Source: Thiorhodovibrio frisius
GTDB taxonomy: Bacteria > Pseudomonadota > Gammaproteobacteria > Chromatiales > Chromatiaceae
DNA length: 64,000 nucleotides
Direction of reading: 5' to 3'
Assembly (NCBI RefSeq): GCF_033954835.1
Contig: NZ_CP121471.1
Span: 558,001-622,000, forward strand
Positions 33,902 through 42,540 of this stretch are shown here, in pieces. The position numbers were made by a program, and so were the translations under genes. Under the pieces are notes generated by a model that was given only the letters and a program-made list of their open reading frames with translations, was not told the DNA's origin and did no database searches. Within the stretch, counting starts at the first letter, position 1. Every line of letters starts with the position of its first letter.

Positions 33902-35107
33902 TCAAGAGCCGGCGATGTCAGATGGACCCGGTTCAGAGCCATCGGACTCCACGGATGGCGGTGCCATTGTAGCGAACATTGCCTCTACGGCCTTCTCCAT
34001 GGATTGCCGCACCGGGTCAATGTTCAACCGGGCATAGATGCTAGTGGTGTTTACGTTCTTGTGATTGAGCGATTTGCCGATGATCGACAAGGATGCCCCC
34101 GTAGCCGCTTGCCAGCTGCCCAGGGAACGGCGGAGGTCATGCAGGCGCAGATCGGTCAAACCAGCACGCTCGAGGATTTTCGCCCAAGCTTTTTTCGGCT
34201 CGACAAGATGACCGGTCTTTCCCGCACCTGGAAATACCCACTCACTTTCGGCCGATTCCTTGCGCACCTGAAGCAACTCGGCAGCTTCAGGGACCAGGGG
34301 AACCGTTTGTGAGGTGCCATTCTTGGTATCCGGGATAAACCAAGTGCTCCGTTCCAGGTTCACCTCGGACCAACGCATCTCCAAGATGTTACTCTTGCGT
34401 GCACCGGTCAGGAGCGACAGCAAAACGTAATCGCGGATGGTGATGTTGGGTTCTTTCGCCAACGCTTGGAAAAACCGAGGAAGTTCGTCTGGTTGTAGGA
34501 AACGTTCGCGACTTTTTTCACGAAACCGCTTAATCCCAAGTGCCGGATTGCCTCCTTCCCAGCCCCAATCGACGGCTTTATTGAATAGGACGCTCAAGAG
34601 AGCAAGGGTTCGGTTGGCAGCATAGATGCCGTGTTCCTCTCCGATCTGTGAGTGGCGCTTTTGGATGTCAACACGCTTGATTGTTTGAAGACGGCGTTGC
34701 TTCCAGTCCGATAGATACCGATCAAACTGACCCTGATCTTCTTCCCATGTTTTCTTGTGCTGCCTTGCGTGGCGATCCAGGTAGGTCGTGAAAAGTTCAC
34801 CAAGGGTCATCTCTTGACGCAAAGATCGTTTGGTGTCGTTGGGATTTTTCCCCTGTGCGATCTCCCCCATGATTTCTTGGGCCTTCCGACGCGCCTGGTC
34901 GATGCTCATGTCGGGAAAATCACCGACACGAATCCGCTCGGGTTTTCCCTGCACCCACCGATAGACATAGAAGGTCAGGCGCCCGGTACTGGTCTGTTGT
35001 ACGATCAGTCCTTTCTGACGGGTGTCGCGGTAGTAACAGCGTTTCCCCTTGGGCGGGACTTCAAGGCTAGTCAAAGCGGCCTTGGTGAAGTTGAGTTCAG
35101 TAGACAT
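33902..35107 (-). CDS. int3: P4-type tyrosine integrase of element 3
   Basis: A 401-aa integrase with the DUF4102 N-terminal domain (RCYYRDTRQKGLIVQQTSTG, then IRVGDFPDMSIDQARRKA) and the catalytic residues Arg in LTGARKSNILEMRW, H-x-x-R in LHDLRRSLGSW and His/Tyr in LNHKNVNTTSIYARL. Length is usual for the family. The gene starts ~190 bp from the right att core, and arm-like repeats lie in between. It is similar in layout to int1 but clearly a different protein. Confidence 0.93.
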   Translation of the reverse strand: MSTELNFTKAALTSLEVPPKGKRCYYRDTRQKGLIVQQTSTGRLTFYVYRWVQGKPERIRVGDFPDMSIDQARRKAQEIMGEIAQGKNPNDTKRSLRQEMTLGELFTTYLDRHARQHKKTWEEDQGQFDRYLSDWKQRRLQTIKRVDIQKRHSQIGEEHGIYAANRTLALLSVLFNKAVDWGWEGGNPALGIKRFREKSRERFLQPDELPRFFQALAKEPNITIRDYVLLSLLTGARKSNILEMRWSEVNLERSTWFIPDTKNGTSQTVPLVPEAAELLQVRKESAESEWVFPGAGKTGHLVEPKKAWAKILERAGLTDLRLHDLRRSLGSWQAATGASLSIIGKSLNHKNVNTTSIYARLNIDPVRQSMEKAVEAMFATMAPPSVESDGSEPGPSDIAGS

Positions 35108-35116
35108 GACGCCCCC

Positions 35117-35176
35117 CCTAGCACCGTCAGTTGGACTTGGTGCTAGGATAGCATCTGGTGCTAGGATGGTGCTATG
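35117..35176. promoter_or_regulatory. candidate int3 arm sites, right end of element 3
   Basis: CCTAGCACC (35117-35125, inverted), GGTGCTAGG (35139-35147 and 35157-35165) and GGTGCTATG (35168-35176). They start ten bases before the int3 ATG, so binding here would also repress int3. Confidence 0.6.
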
Positions 35177-35293
35177 TCAGGGAGCAAAACAGAGCGGGAT
35201 TGAGCATACAAGCGCAGGGTTGGGGTCACTGTAAGATGCTATTTTTATTACCTTATCGGCGTAGGGCAACTTCTAGCAAAGAACGGGCCGACT

Positions 35294-35361
35294 CACTTTT
35301 AATCAGGTGGTCGTGCGTTCGAGTCGCACAGGGCGCACCATATAAAACAGCGGCTTAGTCT
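35294..35361 (+). repeat. att core copy 3: right end of the tandem array
   Basis: A 68-bp sequence identical to 16615-16682. The tRNA-Lys 3' half ends in CCA at 35340, followed by 21 shared bases. To its right the integrase-linked elements stop. Confidence 0.88.
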
Positions 35362-35382
35362 GATGAGGGCTAGGCCTTTTTT
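35352..35382 (+). terminator. tRNA-Lys terminator
   Basis: Stem GGCTTAG / CTAGGCC (one G-T pair) followed by six T, just after the tRNA 3' half. Probably the original chromosomal terminator displaced by the island. Confidence 0.65.
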
Positions 35383-35449
35383 GTCTCTTAAGCTTTAGTC
35401 AGGATAGTCAGCCCAAGCAACCGATCCGGGAGATTTGAGAGCGTCTGTT

Positions 35450-35770
35450 GGCCCCGATCAAGACCGCGCCCCTGCTCGACCCCTACGCCATCTACCAACA
35501 CCACGCCTGATGGATTATTGGGCTGAGATCATGCAGGACGATGCCTATGAGATCGCCGCCGAGGGCTGGGTCGCCAAGCCCCATCGGGTGCTGGAGGAGA
35601 TGAAGGCGGGCAAGAAGAAAGGCCAGATGAAGGACAAAGGCTGGGCCTGTGATCTGATCCCCAAGCCGTATCTGGTGGCGCGCGATTTCGCCGCTGAACA
35701 GGCCTGCTCGACGCGCTGCAAGCCGATGTGCAGAACGAAGCGGATCGTGTCTCCCAGACGCTGACGGGCC
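35450..35770 (+). pseudogene. hsdM fragment (type I restriction methyltransferase), frameshifted
   Basis: Three plus-strand frames join into one HsdM-like reading. IKTAPLLDPYAIYQH is followed after a shift by MDYWAEIMQDDAYEIAAEGW and KDKGWACDLIPKPYLVARDF, and after another shift by LLDALQADVQNEADRVSQTL. This matches the region after the catalytic domain of HsdM. Both ends are missing, so it is a relic of a lost type I restriction system beside the BREX locus. Confidence 0.7.
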
Positions 35771-35868
35771 GCCCCGTGGCTGGCGGCGAATTCGAGATGG
35801 TTGGTTTAGGCTGCGCTTAACCTCGGTCATGTCATCGGCCAGGTGATCGACACGGGCGCGAATGTGCT

Positions 35869-36010
35869 TCAGGTGAATACCTTCCAGAGTATGGCCAGGG
35901 TGAAAGCGAGATTGAATCCGATCATCCATTTGAGCAGCGCGAGATTGGATTTCACTTCGGCAATGTCGCGGCTGTAGTCGGCTATCGCTTTCGCGGCATC
36001 ACGGGCGGTA
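35869..36010 (-). pseudogene. 5'-truncated copy of the DUF1640-like gene
   Basis: The minus strand encodes ARDAAKAIADYSRDIAEVKS and LALLKWMIGFNLAFTLAILW, nearly the same as the gene at 3807-4007, but the first ~20 residues are replaced by unrelated sequence. It suggests that an element related to element 1 once occupied this side of the tRNA. Confidence 0.6.
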
Positions 36011-36277
36011 TGGATGGCGGCCTTGGTCAGTTTGACCCGGTTCGACGGCACTAATAGCTGTCTCCATATTGTCGGCAAAAAATATCGATTTCGATAGTAA
36101 AGCAGCGTAAACGCACGCACAAGGTGAATCTGTAAGTATCTGTTTTAGATTTTTTTATTTGGGTTTTTGGTAGATCAAGCCATGCTCGGCATAAGGTGCC
36201 CGACGAGGCCCACGGCTTCGATGCTCCACGCGTGATGTGGGGATTTGCCGGCAGTCGGGGAGGTAAGGAGGGGCGCT

Positions 36278-38323
36278 TTAATCAACCAGCGCCTTTAGCA
36301 GTGCATCGCGGGCGTCCTGGTAGAACTGGGTATCGACCTTGGTCGCCATGTCGTCGGACAGGTCGAAGAGCTGGCGCCGGCTGGTCACCGGCATCAGGAC
36401 CGCCTGGGCGCCTTTCTCAATCGCGATCTCGACCAGCGACACGGCGTTGTGGATGGGCTCGATGGACCCGCCCAGATTGATCTCGCCAATAATCACCAGG
36501 CCGCCACGCACTGGCTTCTTGAGCAGGCTGCTGCAGAGTGCGATCAGGGCCGCGACACCGACCTGGCTTCCGGTCTTGGCGGCATCGAAGCCCCTGAGCT
36601 GGACCGAGAATTCGTGCGCCCTCGGGTCGCGGTCGCCGACCAGTTGCACGGCACGGGCATAGAGGTTCTGCTGCGCATAACGCACTGACTCCTGAAATGC
36701 CGGCGGCGTCGGTTTGTTCAGGATGCGCAGCCCGCTGCCTGGCCCCTCGCTGACCTCGATCCGGTAAAGACCGGCGTGCTCGTCCATGCCGCCGGGGCTT
36801 AAGCTCCAGACCTGCCCTGGCTCCAGCGGGTCCGCGCCTATGCTGTTCTCGCTCGACAGCTCGGGTGTGGCGACGAACCGCTCGACGCCATCCTCACCGA
36901 TGATGTAGCTGAAGTGCGTGTTGCGGAACTCCGCCGAGCCGATGCGCTTCTGCTGCTCTTTCACCCGCCTACGGACCTCCAGCGCGAGGCGCACGGCCCA
37001 CTCCAGATCCTCATCGGAGATCCGCATCTCGCCAGCGGGATAGAGCAGCTTCAGCAGGCCGCTCGCGGTCTTGTTGGTGGCGTTGAGGTCGCGTCCACTC
37101 AGCGCGCCACCCAGGTGGACGCGGCCCTGCAGCTGGGGCAGTCGGCTCTCCATGCGCAGCCGGCTGAAGCACTCGGACAGAAAATCGCTGACCAGCCCGA
37201 AGTGGTCGGTGAATAGTGTCGGTTGCATCTTGGGCAGGTCCCAGCCAGGCAGGTAGGCGTGGATGCGGTCCATGAAGGCGGTGTCGTCGCGCATCTCCGG
37301 CGGCAGTGGGCCGAACAGGTGACCGATGCGCTGCTGATGCTCCACGTCAACCTCGAAGTTGCCGACCAGTACGATGGAACCGTCGGCGCGGATGCTCTCC
37401 TTGCCGCGGCTGAACTCGCCGGATTCCATGTAGCCCTTCATGATGTTGACGCCGTCCTTCTGATCGAAGGAGACGCCCGAGACCTCGTCGAAGCAGACCA
37501 CGTCGTACTGGCAGACTAGCCCGCGCTGGCCGCTGGCATTGTTGACGAACATCTTCGCCACCGTCGCCTTGCCGCCCGAGATCAGGTGCGCGTAGGGCGA
37601 GACCTGTTGGAACAGATGGCTCTTGCCGGTGCCCCGCGGCCCCAGCTCCACCAGGTTGTAGTTGCGCTCGACGAAGGGGACCATGCGCAGCAGCAGGGCA
37701 TCCTTGGCCCGCTCGTTGAACTGGTCAGGTTCTAGCCCGACGCTGCGCAGCAGAAAGTCTTTCCATTCGGCGGTGGTTAGCCTCTCCCGTGCCTTGGCCA
37801 GCACCTCCAGCACATCGCGTCTGGAGAGCTGGATGGCCCGCAGGGCATCGATGCCGAAGGGCCGGCCATGGGCCTCTTGGGCGATGGAAGAGTCATAGCT
37901 CAGGGTGACCTCTGCGTAGAAGCCTCCGGTCAGCAGCCGCTCGTGCTCGCGCAACATCTCCGGCGCGATGCGCACATCCTTGAGCTGCAGGCTCGGCAGA
38001 TTGGCCAGATAGGCGTCGGTCTTGGCGTCCAGTCGGGCGCTGATCAGATCGATCAGCTTGACGGTGCCATCTTCGCGGGCGCGGGCCTTGAACAGTTCCT
38101 CCTCGCCGGCCTTCACCGTGCGCGAGGCAAGCTGGCGCTGGACGATCTCCAGCCCCTCGCTGATCTCGTCTTCGTCGGTGGTCGCGCAATAGCGCCCGAG
38201 CAGGAATTCCACCACGTAGGTGGGCACCGGGAACTGGCGGCTAAATTGGCGCACCAGGTCCTTGCGCACCACATAGCCCTCGAAGTGCTCGGCGGCCTTG
38301 CGGTCCAGTTCGTCTAGCTGCAT
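36278..38323 (-). CDS. brxL: BrxL, Lon-like AAA+ protein of type 1 BREX
   Basis: A 681-aa protein, the usual BrxL length. An AAA+ ATPase follows a helical N-terminus: Walker A ELGPRGTGKSHLFQQ (~228-236), Walker B region QYDVVCFDEVSGVSF, and an arginine-rich stretch RDDTAFMDRIHAYLPGW. The C-terminal ~130 residues are Lon-like (TGSQVGVAALIALCSSLL, then GGLVIIGEINLGGSIEPIHN), but the Lys expected after IEPI is not evident. ATG at 38323 is 5 bases past the pglZ stop; a longer frame upstream overlaps pglZ and is not used. Last gene of the BREX operon, needed for phage defence in this type. Confidence 0.93.
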   Translation of the reverse strand: MQLDELDRKAAEHFEGYVVRKDLVRQFSRQFPVPTYVVEFLLGRYCATTDEDEISEGLEIVQRQLASRTVKAGEEELFKARAREDGTVKLIDLISARLDAKTDAYLANLPSLQLKDVRIAPEMLREHERLLTGGFYAEVTLSYDSSIAQEAHGRPFGIDALRAIQLSRRDVLEVLAKARERLTTAEWKDFLLRSVGLEPDQFNERAKDALLLRMVPFVERNYNLVELGPRGTGKSHLFQQVSPYAHLISGGKATVAKMFVNNASGQRGLVCQYDVVCFDEVSGVSFDQKDGVNIMKGYMESGEFSRGKESIRADGSIVLVGNFEVDVEHQQRIGHLFGPLPPEMRDDTAFMDRIHAYLPGWDLPKMQPTLFTDHFGLVSDFLSECFSRLRMESRLPQLQGRVHLGGALSGRDLNATNKTASGLLKLLYPAGEMRISDEDLEWAVRLALEVRRRVKEQQKRIGSAEFRNTHFSYIIGEDGVERFVATPELSSENSIGADPLEPGQVWSLSPGGMDEHAGLYRIEVSEGPGSGLRILNKPTPPAFQESVRYAQQNLYARAVQLVGDRDPRAHEFSVQLRGFDAAKTGSQVGVAALIALCSSLLKKPVRGGLVIIGEINLGGSIEPIHNAVSLVEIAIEKGAQAVLMPVTSRRQLFDLSDDMATKVDTQFYQDARDALLKALVD

Positions 38324-38327
38324 CCTT

Positions 38328-40664
38328 CTACTCCCCGCCGATGACCGTCGCCATGCGAGCGACCGCCTGGCCATTGCCGTCGATGACCACCAGCGAGATG
38401 GCCTCCCCTTCCAGCGCGTCGTCTTCCACCACCAGCGATGCCTTCCCGCCCTTGAGCGGCTTGCCACCGCCGGCTTTGCTGGTCTTTGGATCGTTTGCTT
38501 TCTGCCTGAGGTCAGCCGCATAGACCGGCTGCGCGCCGTCGACGACAACCCGGCAACGCAGCCCGGTCCACTTGATCTCTGTCACCGTCACGGAAACCGC
38601 GTCCGCAACGCCTGCCGGCGGCGTGACGGTGATCCTGGGGATAATGCTCTCCTGCAAACTTAGGCCACCGTGCCCATACACCTGGCCGGCGATGAAGCTG
38701 GAGATGCTCGGCGCCATGGCGATGCGCACATCCGGGCACCAACTCCAGGTGAGGGTCAGATCGGTCGGCTTGGCCGTGTCCGTCAGGGCCGCGCATCGGC
38801 CCCAGCGGGTGGCGGTGAGAAACTTCGCCAGCTCTGTCTTCGGCATTCCGCCCGGCACCAGCAGCCAGCCGTGGTCGGTGACGATGCGGATTTGCTGCCA
38901 GCCCGCATCGATCAAGCAACGGATCTGTTCGACGATGGCATCGAGGATGATGGGCACCTCCCTGGCCAGCCGCAGGCCGTGCTCGTGGCCGTAGTGGTCC
39001 AGGTCGCCGAATTCCGTCCAGCCGCGCCCGGTTGGCTCGCCGGTCTCGCTGCCGCCGAGCACCTGCCAGCCCTCGTCTTTGAGGATCTTCCGCAGCAGGG
39101 CGGTGTTGAGCGGCTTGTCCAGCGTGCCGTGGCTGGGCACGAAGTCCTGGTCGGTGCTCCGGCCTTGCGCGAACTGGGCGACCGGCGAGCAGGCGATCTT
39201 GCCCGACGCGGTCACCGACGGCACCGGCGCATAGTCAGCGTCGATGCTAATCTCAAGGCCCTCGTCCTTCAGAAGCGCGGCGAGATCCTGGGCGACGTCG
39301 TAGCGCAGCCCGTCGACGAACAGCCAGCATTGCCCGCCGGTCTGGTAGGCGGCGCTTGGCTCCTTGACCACCGTGGAGCCGGGGTAGCCATCCTTGCGCA
39401 CCAGGTTCTGGAACCGCTGATTTGCCTCTTCCAGCCAGGGCACATAGATGGCCTGCAGCGCCGTGCTCACCGCCTCGGTATCGGCCTTGGTGCGCAGTCC
39501 CGCGAGAGCCTGCCGGGCCGCTGTATCGACCTGCCAGAACTCAGCCCGGTAGGCATCGGCCATGTCCTCCAAGTGTTGTCCACGGAACGGCTTTCCGGTC
39601 AGCGCGGCCAATCGGGACAGGGGCTCCAGCGCCTGCGCCAGGGGCGCCTGCCCCATCTGCGCCCAAAGCCAGTGGCGGCGCGGCCCGTGCTCCTGCTCCA
39701 GCCCTTGCAGCCTTGAGACGGCCTCGGTTTGGCTGGTGCCAGCCACGCCGGCCAGGGCCAAGCGAAGGCTATCCTCTGCCTTATCATTTGTCTTCGGGTA
39801 ACGGCCGAGATCGGTGAACAGGTCCCGGCGCACCGGTAGCGACGCCAATCGGAGCTGCTCGATCACCTTCGGGAAGGACCGCCAGCCACTCTGATAGCGC
39901 TCCCAGACCGCATCCCACTCCCGACGTCCCTCGCTGATGCGCTCTGCGGCGACCAGCACACCGTCGGACTTTGGGTCGAGCTTCCAGTCCGCCTTGCAGC
40001 GACTGCGAAAGGCATCCCAGCGGGCGCCCTGCCATTCCTCGGCGCTGGCCTCTGGGTTGTTCATCCAGGTCAGCAGATCGCGGATGGGGTTGCTGCTCAA
40101 CAGGGCGTCGAAATCCGCTGCCTCCAGTCGCCGGCCCTTGAGATTGTCCACCGGTGTGTCGATCAGTACGTCGAGCGCCCGGTGCATGGCCTGCTGGGTG
40201 GCTTGATCGCCCGAGACATCCAGGTTGAACGCGCCACGGCTGCTGGACAGAAAGGCTTTTACCGTCCAGTCGCGGCCATTGAGCTGGCTCCAGAACAGGC
40301 CCCGGTACTGCAGCTCGGCGAGTGGTTGCAACGCACGCGGGCAGGTCTCGATGGCGCGCAGATCGGCTCGCGATACACCCGGCAGATAGAGGATTGGTAC
40401 CGCGCTCGCAGGCCAGTCCGCCTCCTCCAGGGTGCGCGCCAGCATGCACTTGATCCAGATGGCCGGCCCGCAGCGCTGCTCCGGCGCATGCTCACCGAGC
40501 ATCAGCAGCTCCGGGATCATCTCCCGCAGCCGCTCGGCGACCGGTCGCCACTGGCTCTCTTGATCTGTCCAGAGCACGGCGGCAGGGCGTACCTGATCCG
40601 CGCGGCTGACATTCGCAGCGCTGCGCAGGGAGTCGAGCAGGCGGTCTAGGACGGTCTCGGTCAT
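38328..40664 (-). CDS. pglZ: PglZ, alkaline-phosphatase-fold protein of BREX
   Basis: A 778-aa protein. The phosphatase-superfamily metal site is visible in WLFVDGLRYDVAQDLAALL and, further on, IVTDHGWLLVPGG. The N-terminal ~400 residues are helical and family-specific. The C-terminus (GLSLQESIIPRITVTPP) is the typical PglZ end. PglZ is the hallmark of all BREX types and is part of the methylation/defence complex. It is 4 bases ahead of brxL and follows the yefM-yoeB pair. Confidence 0.93.
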   Translation of the reverse strand: MTETVLDRLLDSLRSAANVSRADQVRPAAVLWTDQESQWRPVAERLREMIPELLMLGEHAPEQRCGPAIWIKCMLARTLEEADWPASAVPILYLPGVSRADLRAIETCPRALQPLAELQYRGLFWSQLNGRDWTVKAFLSSSRGAFNLDVSGDQATQQAMHRALDVLIDTPVDNLKGRRLEAADFDALLSSNPIRDLLTWMNNPEASAEEWQGARWDAFRSRCKADWKLDPKSDGVLVAAERISEGRREWDAVWERYQSGWRSFPKVIEQLRLASLPVRRDLFTDLGRYPKTNDKAEDSLRLALAGVAGTSQTEAVSRLQGLEQEHGPRRHWLWAQMGQAPLAQALEPLSRLAALTGKPFRGQHLEDMADAYRAEFWQVDTAARQALAGLRTKADTEAVSTALQAIYVPWLEEANQRFQNLVRKDGYPGSTVVKEPSAAYQTGGQCWLFVDGLRYDVAQDLAALLKDEGLEISIDADYAPVPSVTASGKIACSPVAQFAQGRSTDQDFVPSHGTLDKPLNTALLRKILKDEGWQVLGGSETGEPTGRGWTEFGDLDHYGHEHGLRLAREVPIILDAIVEQIRCLIDAGWQQIRIVTDHGWLLVPGGMPKTELAKFLTATRWGRCAALTDTAKPTDLTLTWSWCPDVRIAMAPSISSFIAGQVYGHGGLSLQESIIPRITVTPPAGVADAVSVTVTEIKWTGLRCRVVVDGAQPVYAADLRQKANDPKTSKAGGGKPLKGGKASLVVEDDALEGEAISLVVIDGNGQAVARMATVIGGE

Positions 40665-40676
40665 TCCTCACTCAAA

Positions 40677-40937
40677 TCAATAATGATAACGGCAGGAAAT
40701 GATGGTGATCTGCTCAGTATCGACAGCGTAGACCAGACGATTCGCCTGGTCGATGCGCCGCGACCAGAAGCCGCTCAGGTTTTCCCGCAGGGCCTCGGGT
40801 TTGCCGATACCTTCGAACGGTGTCCGCAGCAGGTCGGCGATGAGCGCGTTGATGCGCTTCAGGGTCTTGCGGTCTTGGCTTTGCCAGCAAAGGTAGTCTG
40901 CCCAAGCCTCTTGGGTCCAGACCAAGCTTCTAGTCAT
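40677..40937 (-). CDS. yoeB: YoeB-type mRNA interferase toxin
   Basis: An 86-aa RelE-superfamily toxin: LVWTQEAWADYLCWQSQDRK, INALIADLLRTPFEGIGKPE, LSGFWSRRIDQANRLVYAVD and the end CRYHY, with Glu, Arg, His and Tyr at the positions known in YoeB, which cleaves mRNA on the ribosome. ATG at 40937 overlaps the antitoxin by 8 bases. It looks intact and sits inside the BREX operon between the AlbA_2 gene and pglZ. Confidence 0.93.
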   Translation of the reverse strand: MTRSLVWTQEAWADYLCWQSQDRKTLKRINALIADLLRTPFEGIGKPEALRENLSGFWSRRIDQANRLVYAVDTEQITIISCRYHY

Positions 40938-41184
40938 GCTGCAACGGATGCTCGGCAGTCTGTCCCTGACGGTATTGCGCAATGGAGCGGGCGAGATGCT
41001 CGCCGTTGGCTGGTGAGCGGAGCAGGTGGACCGTCTCCATTAGGCCGTTGAAACTATCAAGAGACATGACAACCGCGTCTTCAGCATCTCGGCGGGTGAT
41101 GACCGTGTAATCCGCATCGCACACAACACGATCAAGCACTTGCTTCAGTTGATTGCGGGCATCGGAGAAGGTGATGGTTTGCAT
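40930..41184 (-). CDS. yefM: YefM-type antitoxin
   Basis: An 84-aa antitoxin of the Phd/YefM family: MQTITFSDARNQLKQVLDRV, TVITRRDAEDAVVMSLDSF, METVHLLRSPANGEHLARSI. The N-terminus binds DNA, the C-terminus neutralises YoeB. It is preceded by an operator-like palindrome and has its own promoter region between it and the AlbA_2 gene, so the pair can be expressed separately from BREX. Confidence 0.92.
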   Translation of the reverse strand: MQTITFSDARNQLKQVLDRVVCDADYTVITRRDAEDAVVMSLDSFNGLMETVHLLRSPANGEHLARSIAQYRQGQTAEHPLQHD

Positions 41185-41196
41185 GGCAGCCTTCAA

Positions 41197-41220
41197 ACTT
41201 GTTCGATATATCGTACAAGT
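41197..41220. promoter_or_regulatory. probable yefM-yoeB operator
   Basis: A 24-bp palindrome centred on CGATATATCG with outer arms ACTTGT and ACAAGT, mismatched at one symmetric position. It lies 12 bases upstream of the yefM ATG. YefM-YoeB complexes bind TGTACA-type palindromes at this place, and TTGTAC is present here. Confidence 0.7.
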
Positions 41221-41238
41221 ATGCTGCGCTATCTGGCC

Positions 41239-42540
41239 TCAGTCAATCACAACTACGGAGCGGTGCTCCTCCAGGTGCGCCGCAAACAGCGTCAGCTTAA
41301 CCGCGCCGCCCATGTTGACCAGCTCAGGCCGGCGGCCGGATAGCTCGGTGCTGGCGCGCACCAAGGTCAAAAACCCCTCGCCGCGCGTCTCCATGTAGCG
41401 GCGCCCGGTCGCCGGACTCTCATAATCACGCAGAAAGCCTGCCAGGATCTGATTGCGGCGCACTGGCTGGCAACCGGCGTAGAGGTTCTCCTCCGTCAGC
41501 GTATTGTGCAGGCCACCGGGGTTGCGGATCTCGATGCGGTCCGGAAACAGGGTCACGATGACCTGGGCGCCGGCAATCTCATAGTCCCGATGGGCTAGCG
41601 CGTTGACCACGGCCTCTTGCAGTGCGAAATCGCTGTAGGCCGGCTTGTCGGTCCGTCCCATGCCATCCTTGACCGACAGCGTGCTGACCAGTGGACTGGT
41701 GCGCAGGTAGGTCAGCACCCACTCGATCTGCTCCACAACGGGGCCAGTCACGCGCTTGGCATCCCGCGTATTGCCATCCGCGACCGCATGGTCGTAGACG
41801 GCCAGATCGACGTAGGCGCCGGACAGATAGCGGTCAGGCCGCTCCGAGAATAGCAAGACGCCCACCATGGTCGGGCGCCAGAGTCCGTCGTCGTCCTGCA
41901 CGGCCAGTTTCAGATTTCGGAGCAGGTGCTCGTAGGACAGCTCTGAAACGGCGATCGGGTGCCCGAAACGGCGCCGATAATAGGTCTCGAAGCGCGTGCG
42001 ATCGATGGCGTTGAGGTCCGCCCGGTGCACCGGACGCTCCTCGAACGGCAACATGAGCTGCCGGCTCGCCAAGAGTCGGCCCAGTTGCTCGGCCGGAATT
42101 GGGGTGCGGTGGCTACCGACGCGCTTCAGAAAACGGCCGTCGCTGGTTTGATGCACGTAGAAGCGCGCTCGCGGCACAGCGACCTTGAGACAGAGCCGGT
42201 TACCGCCGTCGGCGCCCGGCAGCATGACCCAATCTAACGCAGGCTCGATGGGCGGCACGCAATGATCCAACGCGCACTGCACGACGAACTGCTCAAGCTT
42301 GTCGCGCTTCTCGGCATCAATACCAATAATCGCGCCGTGATCATCGACGCCGAACACCACCAAGCCGCCCTCGGTGTTCGCCATGGACACGAACACCTCA
42401 GCGATCACCTTCGGCGCCCGGCCCGGCTCGCTGGCAAACCGCACCTGATCGCCCTTGAACACCACCAACTTCAGCTCCAACAGGGCATCCTCGCCGGCGG
42501 CGATCTCGTCGAGCAGTTCGGCCTTATCGTCGTAGATCAT
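41239..42540 (-). CDS. AlbA_2/Schlafen-like DNA-binding protein with RecG-type ATPase-like C-terminus
   Basis: A 433-aa protein. Residues ~10-150 form an AlbA_2 domain (LELKLVVFKG, VFVSMANTEGGLVVFGVDD, FYVHQTSDGRFLKRVGSHR). The C-terminal half is a HATPase_c_4 domain: LQEAVVNALAHRDYEIAG then LFPDRIEIRNPGGL. Such proteins are frequent BREX and defence-island accessories and probably regulators. It overlaps pglX by ATGA, so it is co-translated with the methyltransferase. Confidence 0.85.
   Translation of the reverse strand: MIYDDKAELLDEIAAGEDALLELKLVVFKGDQVRFASEPGRAPKVIAEVFVSMANTEGGLVVFGVDDHGAIIGIDAEKRDKLEQFVVQCALDHCVPPIEPALDWVMLPGADGGNRLCLKVAVPRARFYVHQTSDGRFLKRVGSHRTPIPAEQLGRLLASRQLMLPFEERPVHRADLNAIDRTRFETYYRRRFGHPIAVSELSYEHLLRNLKLAVQDDDGLWRPTMVGVLLFSERPDRYLSGAYVDLAVYDHAVADGNTRDAKRVTGPVVEQIEWVLTYLRTSPLVSTLSVKDGMGRTDKPAYSDFALQEAVVNALAHRDYEIAGAQVIVTLFPDRIEIRNPGGLHNTLTEENLYAGCQPVRRNQILAGFLRDYESPATGRRYMETRGEGFLTLVRASTELSGRRPELVNMGGAVKLTLFAAHLEEHRSVVVID

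Noticed and set aside
38324-38548. 75-residue N-terminal extension of BrxL
   Set aside because: It overlaps pglZ, is Arg/Trp/Ser-rich, and the family starts at MQLDELD.
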